Assembly: GCA_013399875.1 (NCBI GenBank)
Contig: VXAZ01002108.1
Coordinates: 688,120-752,119 of the forward strand
DNA: 64,000 nt
DNA from: Gymnorhina tibicen
Taxonomy: Eukaryota > Chordata > Aves > Passeriformes > Artamidae
Direction: 5' to 3'
This document shows positions 52,372 to 64,000 of this stretch, in pieces. How positions within the stretch are numbered: position 1 is the stretch's first letter; every line of letters starts with the position of its first letter. Made by a program: the position numbers and the translations under genes. The notes below the pieces were generated by a model. That model saw nothing but the letters and a program-made list of their open reading frames with translations. It was not told where the DNA came from and did not search any database.

Positions 52372-52516
52372 AATTATTATTGGGAATAAAGCATTGTGCG
52401 TTATCATGTTCTTAACCTGCTTCCTGTGAATGTACCTGCAATATTTGAAAAAATTTAAAATATAACAGTCTATTGAAACAGAGACTGTCAGATACAGACA
52501 CACCCTACAGCATTGT

Positions 52517-52570
52517 AACTCAACAACAACAGCAAAACAAACAAACAAAAAAACAAGAAGAAAAAAAGAA
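52517..52570. repeat. A-rich low-complexity stretch
   Basis: Consecutive caacaacaacagcaaaac, aaacaaacaaaaaaacaag and aagaaaaaaagaagg. Simple repeat, about 145 bp beyond the CR1 tail; no function implied. Confidence 0.75.
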
Positions 52571-55500
52571 GGTGGTATGACATTCACATAATTTGTCAGG
52601 ATTTTTTGGGGATGAAGGTAAAGAACAGATAAATCAACACTGAATTGCAGCACAGATAATTCACAAGGTATAATTCTCATTTAAAACATCTATGAAAGAA
52701 ATAAACAGTATGAAAATAAGGCTCACACTTCAAATTGAGAGAGAAAATGATTGATTAAGTCCTACCACCTAACAAACATCTTTCATAAAACAATATTAAC
52801 ACATTTCTGGAGTCTGTTACTGCATTTGTTAAATGAGAGCTGAGAAAAGGTCTCTGAAGGACATGATCCAGACACCCAGAGAAAAGCTTTTAAGGCAGCT
52901 ACAGGCAGATGAGCTGGCAGGGAGCTCATAACCACTGGACTAGTCTGAGAAGGACACAGAGTCAAAGATGCCTGTGGTGGGTACCCAAGGCCTTGCTCCC
53001 CGTGCTGCCACTGCCCTATGGGACCCTCAGGCTGCCCCCCAGTACCCCAAAGGGATGCTGTACCTGCACAGGGTCCTGTCCTGTGCTAACAAATGCTGCC
53101 ACATGGCTCAAGGTGGCTCAGGCCTGAGCCACTGAGCTTCAATTCTCCTGCAAAGGACAACAAAGACACGAACATGGTGCAACAGTACTTTGAAGGAGCA
53201 ATAAAACCTTGTTTTCTCTACTTCCCCAAAGTCTCCAAAGACTCTCAGTACAGCCAGATACACAGCTATGGACAATAGCAAACACTTTGTAAAGAAGATA
53301 GTGGTAAAAATTGCTGCCAGATTGAGTGATCTGTGAACTTGTTAACCTGAAACTCCTCCAGCTACTTCCACCTCAGTGTCTAACGCAGCTTTATCCCATT
53401 TCTGTACTTGCCCTCACTCTCCCTTTTACCTTAGCAGATGTCCAGTTAAATTTGCACAAATCCAGCTGGAGCGAAGCTCTGATGAACCTGCAAAAATTCC
53501 CTGCAAGGAACTGCTGCCATCCATTTACAACACATGCTTTCTTTACATTATGACATGATGTGTCTTCAAGACTAAAGATGAAAGTGCATTCCCTCCTTTC
53601 CTGGAATGGCTTGTGGAAAAAGAGCACCTTTTCCTCCGTGACAGTCCCAGCTTACCCCAACTGGAGAAACAAGGTTGTTCAGCACTCCACATAAGCTTTT
53701 CAATGCTGTGGTAAGCAAAGCTGTCACGGATTTGGCCCAGGCTTAATCCTTTTAATTTCATTGATCTTTTATCAAGGCAGCATTCTTACAGTTGCACTAA
53801 GGTTTATGCTGTAATATTTGTTTGCATATACCAGCAAAGCATTTCTAAGCATATTAGAGAATTGGAGACCTCAGTAAATTAAATCACTGGAGTCAACAGT
53901 CCAGGGCTCCAAAATAATCTGCTAAGGCACTTTCATACAATAATTAATCTAGGTAAATCCTGTATCCCGTTATTTTAGAATTGAAAGCTACCCAAATTTT
54001 GCACATAATATTTAATGTCCAGCATCCTTATGTATTTGATCAATGACATTCCTTTACTTAAGGTATCAATCTTAAATCCACTCTACAGAAAATTTTCAGG
54101 ATTATTATACAGCCTATAATTTGCATGACAAGCCATTTCAATGGTTGAGGCACTGTCCTGTTAGAAAATTGCTGATTTTTGCCAGGACACACAGTAACAC
54201 TCTACAAGGTACATCAAGAACTATGCAGTAAATGCTCAGCAGCCAAGGTGACTGCTTCTCTAGGTATTTGGGAAAAAAACCTGTATAATCTATATGGCAA
54301 CACATCTTTTAGTTCCCTTCTTCCCCTTTAATCTATGCTGTTCCTATCCTGTCAATGGCACACAATTGTCTGACAGAGTTTAGTTTGTTCCACGCAATAG
54401 ACTGGTTCTGCTTTGTGAACCATGAAGTCTCTCTGGCTGGTAGGGTACCTTATATCTCCCAGTGCAATTTATCACAATACATCAACACATCAGATTTCCT
54501 GGGGGGATTCCTTTTTAATTATCACACTTGTCACCCTTTCATCTAGCTACTGGCATCACAGAAAACCTCATATTGGAGCCTGATTATTTTGGTGATTTAA
54601 AAAGTCTTCTTCATCAGACCCTCATTTCCGTGAAGCACTGCAAACTCATTATGCTGAGAATCAACCTGAGTTTCCAATTAGTTTTTACAGACTTTCTACT
54701 TTGGCAAAGTTGTTTTTATTTTGCTTGAAACTAAGTCTACATCTCATTATTTTTATAACACAAAAAATGTTGCTTGGGATATAAAACAGCATTAAATCTA
54801 AATATTCACACTTAGGATTCTTCAGGACTCTAAATAAACAGCAGACTATGTAAAATAACTTAGTGCAAAATCATTTAAATACCTAAAAGGGGATATTATG
54901 CAAGATAATTTGTCTAAAGCCAACAAGCTTCCAAAATGTACGAGACTGATACAGGAATTGGCTTACCTAATGCTATCCATTACAACTCCTGCTTTTATTT
55001 TTAATGGCTGCTAATAATGTTCATATTTTTTAATTCTGGTACATAAAAACATTTATGTATATTATGCAAATACAATGTTATTTGTTTTCATTGTCTTCTT
55101 TGATGTGATAGAAATTTCCATTCATCTAAAAATGTAGCTATATAACATTATTTCAGCTCAAACTTTACACTTGTAATAATTTGCTTCAAATCAGATTTCC
55201 ACCTGAGGAGTAACCAAGCCAGAAATTATTCTCTTGGTCTTCATCATTGGCCTTCTCATCTGCATTTAGCTCATTTTTTACATACAAAAGAGACTGTTTA
55301 GAAAATTTCTAAATTCTTTCCCCTGAGAAGCAATTTTTTTAAAGTAGTCCTCTCCTTTCTGCAGCGCACATCAAGAACGGTGATGTTTCCTGAAGACTCA
55401 GACAACATTCTGGTGATTTTTTTTTACTCCAACTTGCACATTCCCCACCCACTTCACAAACTCTACTCAAACCTCTTTCTACCTGTTGGTTTTCTTTTTT

Positions 55501-56657
55501 AGGGGTTTTGCTTTCATTATTCAATAACAAGAAAAACACCGTAAGTGTTAATTTGATTAGCTCTTCTGTTTTGAGACACTTCCCAAACTCCATGCACTCA
55601 CACCGAGAGAAACTGCAGTATGGATGGCAGATGGAAACAAGAAAATCTTGCGTTGAAATTCTGCTAGCTTGAAGGAGTTCTACTTTCTCTCTTTCCTTTG
55701 AAACTTGAAGGAAGAAGTTATTTTCCTCTCCTGAACATTTCTTCTTCTTTGGTTCTGGCTTGTTCTTTTTGGATGGCTCACAAACAGCACTGAACGTGCT
55801 GCTCCATGGCAACTGTGTAATGGAGCTTGGTATTCCACTGTTACAGAGCACAGACCTCAACAGCTCCTCTTCAGCTCATGAGTTCTGCTACTACTGCTTT
55901 TCCTTTCAGGACATGAAATAATTCAGATTCTGCTTTTCTAATAGGCTTCTGCTTTTCAGAAAGTGGAAAGTCAGTTAACTCAGGAAATTCCCTGGCTCTG
56001 CCATGGTGGTTGAGTGCTGCCATTCTGTTCAAAAGGTATTGATGGTCAGGTCAGAAGGATGGACAAGAGCAGCGTTAATATAAACTCATTTTCCTTAAGA
56101 GTCAGGCTAAAATGCCTTTGTAATCATAAACATGCAGCCAAATTGCTTTACAGACCGGCAAAATTGAAATAAACAACTTAATCAACTAGTTAGCACATAA
56201 TTTAAAGTTAGTTTTGAAAATTAGCCAAGCCTTGGCAGAACTATTTTCCTAACAGTTCTGAAATATACTTTGCTATACTTTTTGGATCCATATAAAAGAC
56301 AGGGTAATTGAACTGTTTTATCATTTACTGACAAGGCTACAATAGCCTGTATTGTTATTAGGTGAAGTATATCAGAGAGAATATACTAAAACGTAATGAA
56401 CCATAAAAGGTTTGCATCCAACCTGTAGTGCTTTTAATTTCCTTCAGTTCCTGAATTTGTTATTTCTTGGTATGTTTGGATTTTTTTTTTTTATTTACTG
56501 GATGTGTCTCAGTGAGTGTGAATTAGCTGACAATCCATTTGTTAAGGAACAAAATAGCAACATATGTTCAGGGAGTTTCATTTAGTTTATTTAAGAGTTC
56601 CATGGGTATACCACTGCTCAGTTACAAACCAGTCTGTGATTATTTTTTAAGCATGCT

Positions 56658-57001
56658 TAGAATTACAGAATGGTTTGGGTTGGAAGGGACCTTAAGCTTA
56701 GTTTCAAGCGCCATGTTGTGGGCAGGGACACCTTCCACTAGTCCAGGTTGCTCCAAGCTCCATCCAACCTGGCCTTGGACACTTTCAGGGATGGGGCATC
56801 CACATCTTCTCTGGGCAACCTGTGCCAGGGCCTCACCACCCTCACAGGGAAAAACTTCTTCCCAATATCTGATGTAAGTCTGCTCTCTGTCAGTTTTAAA
56901 TCCATTCCTCTTATCACTGCATGCCCTTGTCAAAAGTGCCTCTCCTGCTCTTATAACCCCTTGAAGCACTGGGAAGTTCTGTGAGGTCCCTCTACTGTGC
57001 A
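56658..57001 (-). mobile_element. CR1 LINE, 3' end fragment, reversed
   Basis: On the plus strand the reverse of a CR1 3' end: it starts with acagaatggtttgggttgga and runs through ggttgctccaagctccatcc, ctctgggcaacctgtgccag, cctcaccaccctcacaggg and tcactgcatgcccttgtc. About 345 bp, in the same orientation as TENM1 transcription. Open frames of 112 to 120 codons across it on both strands are repeat shadows. Confidence 0.94.
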
Positions 57002-58315
57002 TAGAAGCAGGAAGGACTGCTTATGATAGCAGCACTTCCTTTTCTTGTTCCTTTTAATGTTTTTACATTAAAAGCTAAACTTGTCCTATAAGACCTAGGT
57101 AACTATATTTTATAAACACTTATACTGGACCTCATTCTAGGAAACTTTACAAAAACATAATTACCCAGTTTTGAACACCAGAGGAAAGAAGAATGATGGG
57201 ACCATCACCAGCAGATCTTTCTTTAAAACACTCTTGTTTTTACAGAAGTGAATGTTTTATACTTCTTTAATTCTGCTTAATACAGTCTCTTGTGATATAG
57301 CACTAAACTTGGCTAAAGTTCCTTAAGGATTCCATATTTATTTAGGTAGTCTAACATGAGCCTGGGACTTTCCCATATTTTAATTTACACTTTTGATTAA
57401 TTTCTAACAAATAAATGCTGTATTACTTGTCTACTAGAAAATCTTCACAAGTCAAATAATATAAGTGGACTTAATTACCGGCATATAATATTGAGTATTA
57501 ATGCCTTAAAACCCTTAGCAACAGCGAGCATAAGGAATTTTCATCATCAAGACTTCTGCTTTTGCCAGTAATTTTCCATTATCATTGCACATCAGGATGG
57601 TAACACTGCTGGGCTCCATTTCTGGTAAAACTTCCATCAGTGGCATAACAAAAGTGAAAAAAGTACTAGAGATCCCAGCATTTTTGAAAATAAAATTTAA
57701 GTATCTCAAAAGGGTCTCTGCAGACAACTATTTCTTGACTCAGCTGCAGAAAGATGTGGGAGAATTTTATCAGGCAAAAGAATGGAGGTTAGAACTCATT
57801 AGAGAAGGAAAGGCAGTGACTTCTCTCTAGGGAACTATCACATGGCCACCTTTTCCAGCTTTCTGGACAGGATGCATTCTGTCTTTTGGGACTCAAAAAA
57901 TTCTGGAATCTGTTGTCTTTGTACTGTATACTTAACTTGTCAGTTTTAATTTGCACAATTCTCGAAATAAGACTGATACACTCTTTTTTTAAGGTGTGCG
58001 TGGGGGAGTGTTTCTGCTTTTTCTGATGATAGAAGTGTTAATATACTCAAACCAAAAGAAGGGCTTCTGGGCCCAAAGCTGGCTCTTTTTTTCTGCAGCT
58101 GTATCAGCTGGTGCAATGAAAGACATTACCTTTCCTGACAAACTTTGCCTCACTTTAGAGGCACTTATATCTGTAGAGCATTAGAGCTACAACAGCACTA
58201 CTCCTTAATTAACTCCATCACTCAGTGTTTTAACTTGGGAGCCTGATTGCTGAAGTAGAGTAATTTTGGTCATAAACATTGCACTATAAAATGTCCCTCT
58301 CTGTGTTGTAGTTTG

Positions 58316-58339
58316 TAACCTGAAACGAGTTTCAGGTTA
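58316..58339. repeat. Perfect 11-bp inverted repeat, 2-nt spacer
   Basis: TAACCTGAAAC (58316-58326), spacer GA, GTTTCAGGTTA (58329-58339). A near-continuous palindrome of 24 bp in the intron upstream of exon A. Confidence 0.9.
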
Positions 58340-58567
58340 TAATGCTGTGTACCGTGGGTGAGATGCAAGGTTTAAATGTTATCATGCAGAAGCACCTGAC
58401 AATATAAACATGCCGATGTGCGTTCATATAAAATTAACATTGCCAGAGGGGAATGAAGAGCAACAGTTCCTGAGGTGCTTTTATTCTACTGAACTGCCTG
58501 AATTATAGCTTTGTTCTATGGTACTTCTTCACATAGCTGTTAAATACTAATGTGTTCTATGTATAAT

Positions 58568-58626
58568 ATTTATGTGAAAAACATTCCATTTATGTGAAAT
58601 GCTCACATTTATGTCAATTAATATGA
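58568..58626 (+). repeat. Three-copy degenerate tandem repeat, 19-20 bp period
   Basis: ATTTATGTGAAA begins at 58568 and again at 58588; a diverged copy ATTTATGTCAAT begins at 58607. The spacers differ. Local duplication of an AT-rich unit. Confidence 0.65.
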
Positions 58627-61600
58627 AAAATTTGCAATGAAACTCCTACTCACTCCCTTCCCTCTCCTTCGTTGCAGGTGGTACATCCGTCAGATTCTAA
58701 TACCCATCCACCTGAGACAGGACTCTCTTAAATCACTACAGTCTGTGCCAACACAAGACAGGCCCCTTTGTGGCTGAGTCAGAGAGGTCAAGGACAAAAT
58801 GTGAAGGGAGAAGAAAAGCAGCACTCTGGTTCTGATGGAGTCTGAGGAACAGCCTAAACAACCAGCTCAGGCTTCCAGTGGTTTGTTTAGCAGATCAAGC
58901 AGCTGCTGGTACAATTAACATCACACGGCATTCAAAGGACAGAGCGAAGATTGACAGCTCCCAGCCAGCTTAAAGGTGATATTTTCAGGAGAATGTGTAA
59001 TTCCTGCCATTACTTAAAAGTGGTGGGTTCAGTCAGTATCACGAGTTGTAACTTCTATCAGTGGGAACTCACAGTACAATCACTATTCTAAAACTCCGAA
59101 CAAAGCGGGAGAGATTATAGCTTACAGAGTAAGCCTATCATCTAGGTTTGCAAAAGCCAGGCACTTACAAGTAGCCTGGCAGCAAATTTTTGATGACCTT
59201 AGAGGTGAACAGTTTTTGATTAAAGAGCAGTTTATGATTGGTAAAATAGGTTGCAAGAAGTCATGGCTGTAAAAATTAATGTTTCCGCAGTTATTGATGG
59301 TTTTCAGCAGTGATAAATATTCAAGTTTTGGCCCTTGTGTTATTAAATTCATTAGCTGTGAGGGCTTTCTGAAAGGGATCTATGGGTTATGGAATTAGCA
59401 ACTATAAATCATACTGAAATACACTGTGTATTCAGCCCAATAGGTCAGTGGAAATATAATGAATATGGACATATTAAACCACTTTGTCACCACCCTCCCT
59501 GCCTCTTACCTGCTTCATCTGTGTTCCTGTTATTTTGCAACATTTTCAGGAAAAAAAGACTGCTTGAGGCCATGCCCAGTTACAGACCAAAATAACATAA
59601 AGCCCTGCAGCATTTGAGCTTGCTGCCCTGTGAAGGCTGAGGGAAAGACTCTTCCCTTTTAGTAGCTGCCTTCTTTGGGATGGGGACAGTGACACGAGTC
59701 CCACCAGTTCATCAAAGTACAGAATCCTCTTCAACTTAAAGCCCAGCCATGAGAGACATCAGTTTGTTGATTCATATTTTTGCAAACATAAACTGTTCTG
59801 TGGCTCTACAGAAACATGGTAATATGATAAACCCTAAGTCATGGTTAAACTTGCCAGTTACATCAGGACCCAAACTTCAACCCTGATGGGCCCTGAAATT
59901 ACTGAGGGCAAGATCCCAAGTGTGTCTTGTAGTTATCTGGCCTGAGACAGACCTAGTGCTTTGTTGGCAGCACTGCAAATTTACTCTGTGTTTACTTCAA
60001 GGTGGAAGTACCTGAGCTTTCTCCCTGCAAGGGTGAACCCTAGTCCAGTTTCTCCCCCCTGGATATATAGAAGCTTTTCTCAGGACACCTAAATATCTGC
60101 ACTCCAGATTATCCTGTCAAAACCAGACATCCAGAATGTCTCCTGACATGATTTTGCAGAGCATAATTGAAAATCCTACAACCATTTTTACAATCAATAC
60201 CATGTACAGATGTAGAAGCTTGAAGCTCTTCTGGATCATTTGGGACTTGACTCTACCCACATCTATTTACTTCATTCTTAAGACAAACCTTTTAGAAAGA
60301 TACTAATTAGGGAACATCAAGAGAAATATAGACTAGTGCCCATGTTCGTAATATTCTGAAGGATATGTTTCTCGCTTAAGCAGAAAAATGAAGGTCTCTT
60401 TTATTCAATAAAACTGCATTCCATATGCTTTATTATGGATTTCACCTTGATACTAAATTGCGTGATATGAGCATCTTTACATATATTTACAGTGATTGTT
60501 ATATAATTATAGGGAGTGTTAAAAAGAAAAATCATTTATCTGTGGTTATATAACAACCTGTGGAGGGGGAGAAAAAGCTGTTAAATGCCTCCATAATATG
60601 AAAACATATACAGAATTTAACTGTGGCTCTATACGCACATCTACCTTGCATTCATCAAAATAATCTAATGTAGTAGTTTCATAAATAAACACTAAAATGT
60701 ATTTTTGTTGACAGAAAGCTTTGCAACTAGACTTTGTGTAACACTGTAGCCAGCAAACAGATCCTGATGTCCGTAACAGTGAGGCAAAAAGCCTTAGGCA
60801 GGGTTCAACATCAGCTGGAGGACACAGAGGAGCACCATGCATGGCCATTGAAATAAGCTAAAAATTATTTAATTTCGGCCATATAATGGCATTGGGGATT
60901 TAAAAGCAGATTTGGACACTCTATAGAGTAGTTTACTTCTAGCCTAATTCCCTGCTATCCTGGGGAGTTGGTGTAGTGGGCACCACGGCAGTGCTGGGGC
61001 TCTCTAAATGGCTGTGCTCTACAGCAGCAGGGAAGTAGAAGACAGCTTGCTCAAAGCTGGCTGTTCAGGACAAACACCCCTTCCACTGCAAAGTTTAACC
61101 AGAATTCACTGGGTGGCCTCTGATTATAAATCTGCATCCCCTGTAGTGGCTCTGCAGAGATGGCTTCTGGTGACTTCATCTCTGGTGAATAAAACTGAAC
61201 TGCGATTTAGTTTTAAAGAGATTTTTCTTCCTCTGTAGACTGTATGGGGTAGCAGAGTTGTTTTCCTGCAATTTCCTGCTAGTCATTTTGGGTATCAGAG
61301 AGAAATCTTTATACAGAACCAGGCTATCAATCAATAAAATCAATGGCCTTTGGTGAAATCAGTAATGCTTTTATCTGTCCCCTCCTGAACAGCCACGCCT
61401 ACATTCAAATTTGGGAATTAGGAATATGATCACTTCCTCAGTCAAGAAGATTAACATAAATTACAATAGGACAGATTTTTCTCAGCAACCTTATTAGTTC
61501 CCTGTTGGCCAAGGTAGAGAGCTCACAGGAAACCAGAGACCGTTTTCACTTCAATTTCACTTACATTCTGCTTCACAGACTTAGTTTACAATTTTCTTAG

Positions 61601-62969
61601 AGAAAAGTTCTTTAAGACAAATTACAGTTTTAAAACATATATTGTCCTTTTGAAGTTTTGCTTTAGAAAAGAAACAAACTTTTAAATAGACATTAATTTC
61701 AAATTATCTTTTAATTATCTATTTAAAGAGAGAATTATTGTTTTAAAAAAGGGAAAAATTTTTTTTAAAAGGAAGAAGAAAGGTAACCTTAGCTGTAGGA
61801 TAGTTAGCATCCATTTTTTCTCAGTAACCCTTAGAATTACAAGGTACCATTTAAGGAGGCTGCATGTAATTGTCAGATAGCATAAGAGAAGTCTATTTGT
61901 TGCTCACCAGATGATTTTACATGCTATCTAAGTTACACTATATTAGTTAAAGGATATACCTCAGTGTAGAATTAGCTGATTGACTACTCCTGCCTTTTAT
62001 CCCTGGAGGTAGTTTACAAGTTCTTGTCCCTCTCAACTTAATGCACAAGTAAAACTAATACTTCTACAAAAAGATCTATTCCTGCATTGATGTTTGCTAA
62101 CATTTTATTTAGGAATGCTGACACTTCTCCTATAGTCCTGAGCTGGCTGGGAGGAGAGACAATGGAACATGTGTAACTGATGGTAAACAGCAAATCGATT
62201 ATTTTTCAAAGAAAAGCCAAACTTCTGTAGGGAAAGACAAAATAACAACACTACCACAGGTAATGTAATGCCTAAAAAGGAACATAACACAAGGCCACAG
62301 TTCTCAAATCAGTCTCTCTAAAGCCTATTTAGGCACTTAGCAAGCATGTGCATTTCCTGAAGTACCAATATGCTTCTACCTTTCCACTAACCTGGGGGTT
62401 ACGCCCTGGTTCCACAGAACTATTTAACACTTTTAGCTCCGCACTGGTGTCTGTTGTTAGGAGCCCTGCACTCTTTTAACCATCTCTGCAGTTCTGAGCA
62501 GAGCATCTATCAAGCCCCAATAGGGCCACTGCTGCAGAAGCCGATTCAGCCGGTTAACTTCAGTCTGGAAGGCTCACCAAGCTTCTCCTGCTAGTCTGGC
62601 TCAACTTGCAAAAGGAATCTAGTGCAATTGAGAATTAACAAAGGTTACATTATTTTACAGCATTAATAGGCTATAAAAGCTCTTTGTGACCGTATCCTCA
62701 GTTCACCTCACAACGCATTTCTTTGTGTTTCACTCAAAGCTTATCTATATACAGTTATTTAAACTCATTGTGAATAAGACACATATTTTTGAATATTACT
62801 AGAAATTACATCTATAAAATACTGAATAAAACCTTCAAAACAAATGCATAAAGAAGTATCAAGGGAAAAATACTTTTTCATATGAATCTACCCAACAAAG
62901 TATTTTAATGAGCACAGATCTATTAAGAGAATTCTCAGGATACTGTAATTATTATTCATTTTCTAGAAT

Positions 62970-63240
62970 TGTTTCACCATGAAGCTTTATGCTACTATGG
63001 GGACTTTAATGTTTATGTTTTGTGATGGCTGCGTTGACTATTAAAAAGCAATTTGGCTGACATTTTAAGTCTTTTGTTGCCAGTTTTAATTGGATTGTTC
63101 ACCAAGCATCAACTCCCCCGTTAACTGCAAAAATTACAGGCCGACGTCAGTTTATAGTAATGACTGTTTAATGATTTTATGCTTCCAGTATGCCAGCTTC
63201 ATACGGATGCATGCATGATTAGTTTCATATCAAGACCTGT
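62970..63240. promoter_or_regulatory. Candidate conserved noncoding element
   Basis: About 270 bp of intronic sequence of balanced, non-repetitive composition, dense in homeodomain-type cores (ttttaattggattg, taatgactgtttaatga, gcatgattag, gtaattaaataattg), with a CRE-like site CGACGTCA (63142-63149, one mismatch to TGACGTCA) and a palindrome ATGCATGCAT (63207-63216). Deeply conserved noncoding elements cluster around developmental and axon-guidance genes including teneurins (family knowledge). Conservation itself cannot be seen from a single sequence, so this is only a candidate. Confidence 0.3.
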
Positions 63241-64000
63241 AATTAAATAATTGAAACCTCAACAAAAGAAAACATCAAACAGGAAGACATCCTTAATAAA
63301 GACTCCAAGATTTTTCAACACTCTCATCCCAAATAAAAAATAATTAATATTCTGAGGTCAAACAGTGCAAGAGCTGATGTTAAGAAAAAAGTTCTCTCAC
63401 CTTTTCCTACAGAAGAAATTTGCCTTTAACTGATTCAAAGTCTGAGAGCTTGATGCAGTGAGAACTTGCATACCATTCTGAAACCGAACTCCAAGTTATT
63501 CAGAGCTCATTATTAGCTATTTTTGTTTACTTTCCAGACTAGGTGAAGCTGCTTTTATAATAATAATTATAAGATATAAAAATAATTATACCTCAACTGA
63601 AACTTACAGTACTTACAACCAAAGAAAAACAAGCCCACTAACTTCTCAGGAATTCAGGTTCTTGAAAGAAAACAGATCATTAGTCTTTGTTCAGCTCTGA
63701 ATCCTATGCCAAACTCCTACATATTTCAGAATTTCAAACACAGAAAAAATGGCTCTTAGAAGAAAACTCTTTGAAAGTGTGAAATATCCATGAAAACAAA
63801 GCCAGAACAAAGACTCACAAAGCAGGGCCAGCACTGCACAGGCAGTGAGTGCCTCCTCATACTGCTCAGAGAATTTCACACCTGATGGTTTTGGCCACCC
63901 GACACGGGTGGAAACTTTCTGTAGGCAGCTCAGCATTTGAATTTTGAAAATAACTTGGTTCGTTGATACTTACAAAGTCCAGGGGAAAAAAATTACTGAC

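Larger units (their letters stand above)
51980..64000 (-). other. TENM1: TENM1 intron upstream of exon A (5' part outside window)
   Basis: At least 12.0 kb without a recognisable exon. I looked on the minus strand for the preceding teneurin-1 cytoplasmic exon (Ser-rich, with a CCD-type cysteine motif) and did not find it, so it probably lies above 64000. The stretch holds two CR1 fragments (near 52.1-52.4 and 56.7-57.0 kb), an A-rich simple repeat near 52.5 kb, an inverted repeat near 58.3 kb, a three-copy tandem repeat near 58.6 kb and a possible conserved noncoding element near 63.0-63.2 kb. The rest is AT-rich intronic sequence with nothing I can name. Confidence 0.8.

Noticed and set aside
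52093..52680. 195-codon open frame on the minus strand
   Set aside because: Its C-terminal half is the antisense of the CR1 3' end at 52110-52371 (QNHRMVWVGRDLKGH-type text, a well-known false protein in bird annotation), and the rest is AT-rich intron with no domain.
53180..53240. aataaaaccttgttttctct, considered as the end of a second LTR
   Set aside because: No TG...CA boundaries or flanking duplication could be found.
55339..55860. 173-codon open frame on the minus strand, Lys-rich
   Set aside because: It begins at TTG, not ATG, with a stop a few codons upstream; its first real Met is about 100 residues in. No recognisable domain. Its length is only mildly unusual for 64 kb in six frames.
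56640..57002. Open frames of 112-120 codons on both strands
   Set aside because: They lie over the CR1 fragment at 56658-57001; repeat translation, not a gene.
57515..57830. Overlapping frames of 70 and 81 codons on opposite strands, briefly considered as a processed pseudogene
   Set aside because: No matching protein family recognised, no poly(A) tail or flanking duplication, and mutual overlap suggests a chance lack of stops.
1..64000. tRNA, rRNA, CRISPR array, operon or phage-like content
   Set aside because: None seen; the window is ordinary vertebrate intron-exon structure, and no undescribed defence or mobile system is supported by the sequence.

Overview
The window is a stretch of bird nuclear DNA holding the 5' middle part of one large multi-exon gene, teneurin-1 (TENM1/ODZ1), on the minus strand. 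The bird assignment rests on several CR1 LINE 3' ends with their typical '...ccattctgtgattctgtgat' tails, a solo endogenous-retrovirus LTR of avian style, and the small introns (1 to 13 kb) for a gene that is very large in mammals. Species and chromosome cannot be read from the sequence; TENM1 lies on an autosome in birds and is X-linked in mammals (established knowledge).

Layout, in transcription order (high to low coordinates): about 12 kb of upstream intron (51980-64000); exon A, the proline-rich end of the intracellular domain (51739-51979); a 12.7 kb intron; exon B, the juxtamembrane part and most of the transmembrane helix (38776-39014); a 9.8 kb intron; exons C, D and E, the extracellular linker (28871-29023, 23557-23756, 21934-22144); exon F with EGF repeat 1 (18613-18714); exon G with EGF 2-3 (17369-17563); exon H with EGF 4-5 (14273-14473); and at least 14.3 kb of downstream intron running off the window. 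All eight exons have GT-AG borders and their phases join into one open frame of 1,542 bp (about 514 codons). The first exons (start codon, N-terminal intracellular domain) and everything after EGF 5 (EGF 6-8, NHL/beta-propeller, YD barrel, C-terminal peptide) lie outside.

The encoded protein segment is that of a type II single-pass cell-surface receptor: cytoplasmic SH3-ligand-like proline tract, one membrane helix, linker, then EGF repeats. EGF 2 and EGF 5 each lack the third cysteine (Tyr and Phe instead), leaving the unpaired cysteines known to link teneurins into covalent dimers.

About 97.6% of the window is intronic. It contains four clear and three faint CR1 fragments, one solo LTR of 404 bp with near-perfect 6-bp target duplications, a CA/TA microsatellite, several perfect inverted repeats able to form hairpins, and one stretch near 63 kb that reads like a conserved noncoding element. 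I found no second protein-coding gene, tRNA, rRNA, CRISPR array or exotic system. The points most worth a second look are splice-level features of TENM1 (a NAGNAG acceptor, in-frame EGF cassette exons, one weak donor) and two intronic hairpins.
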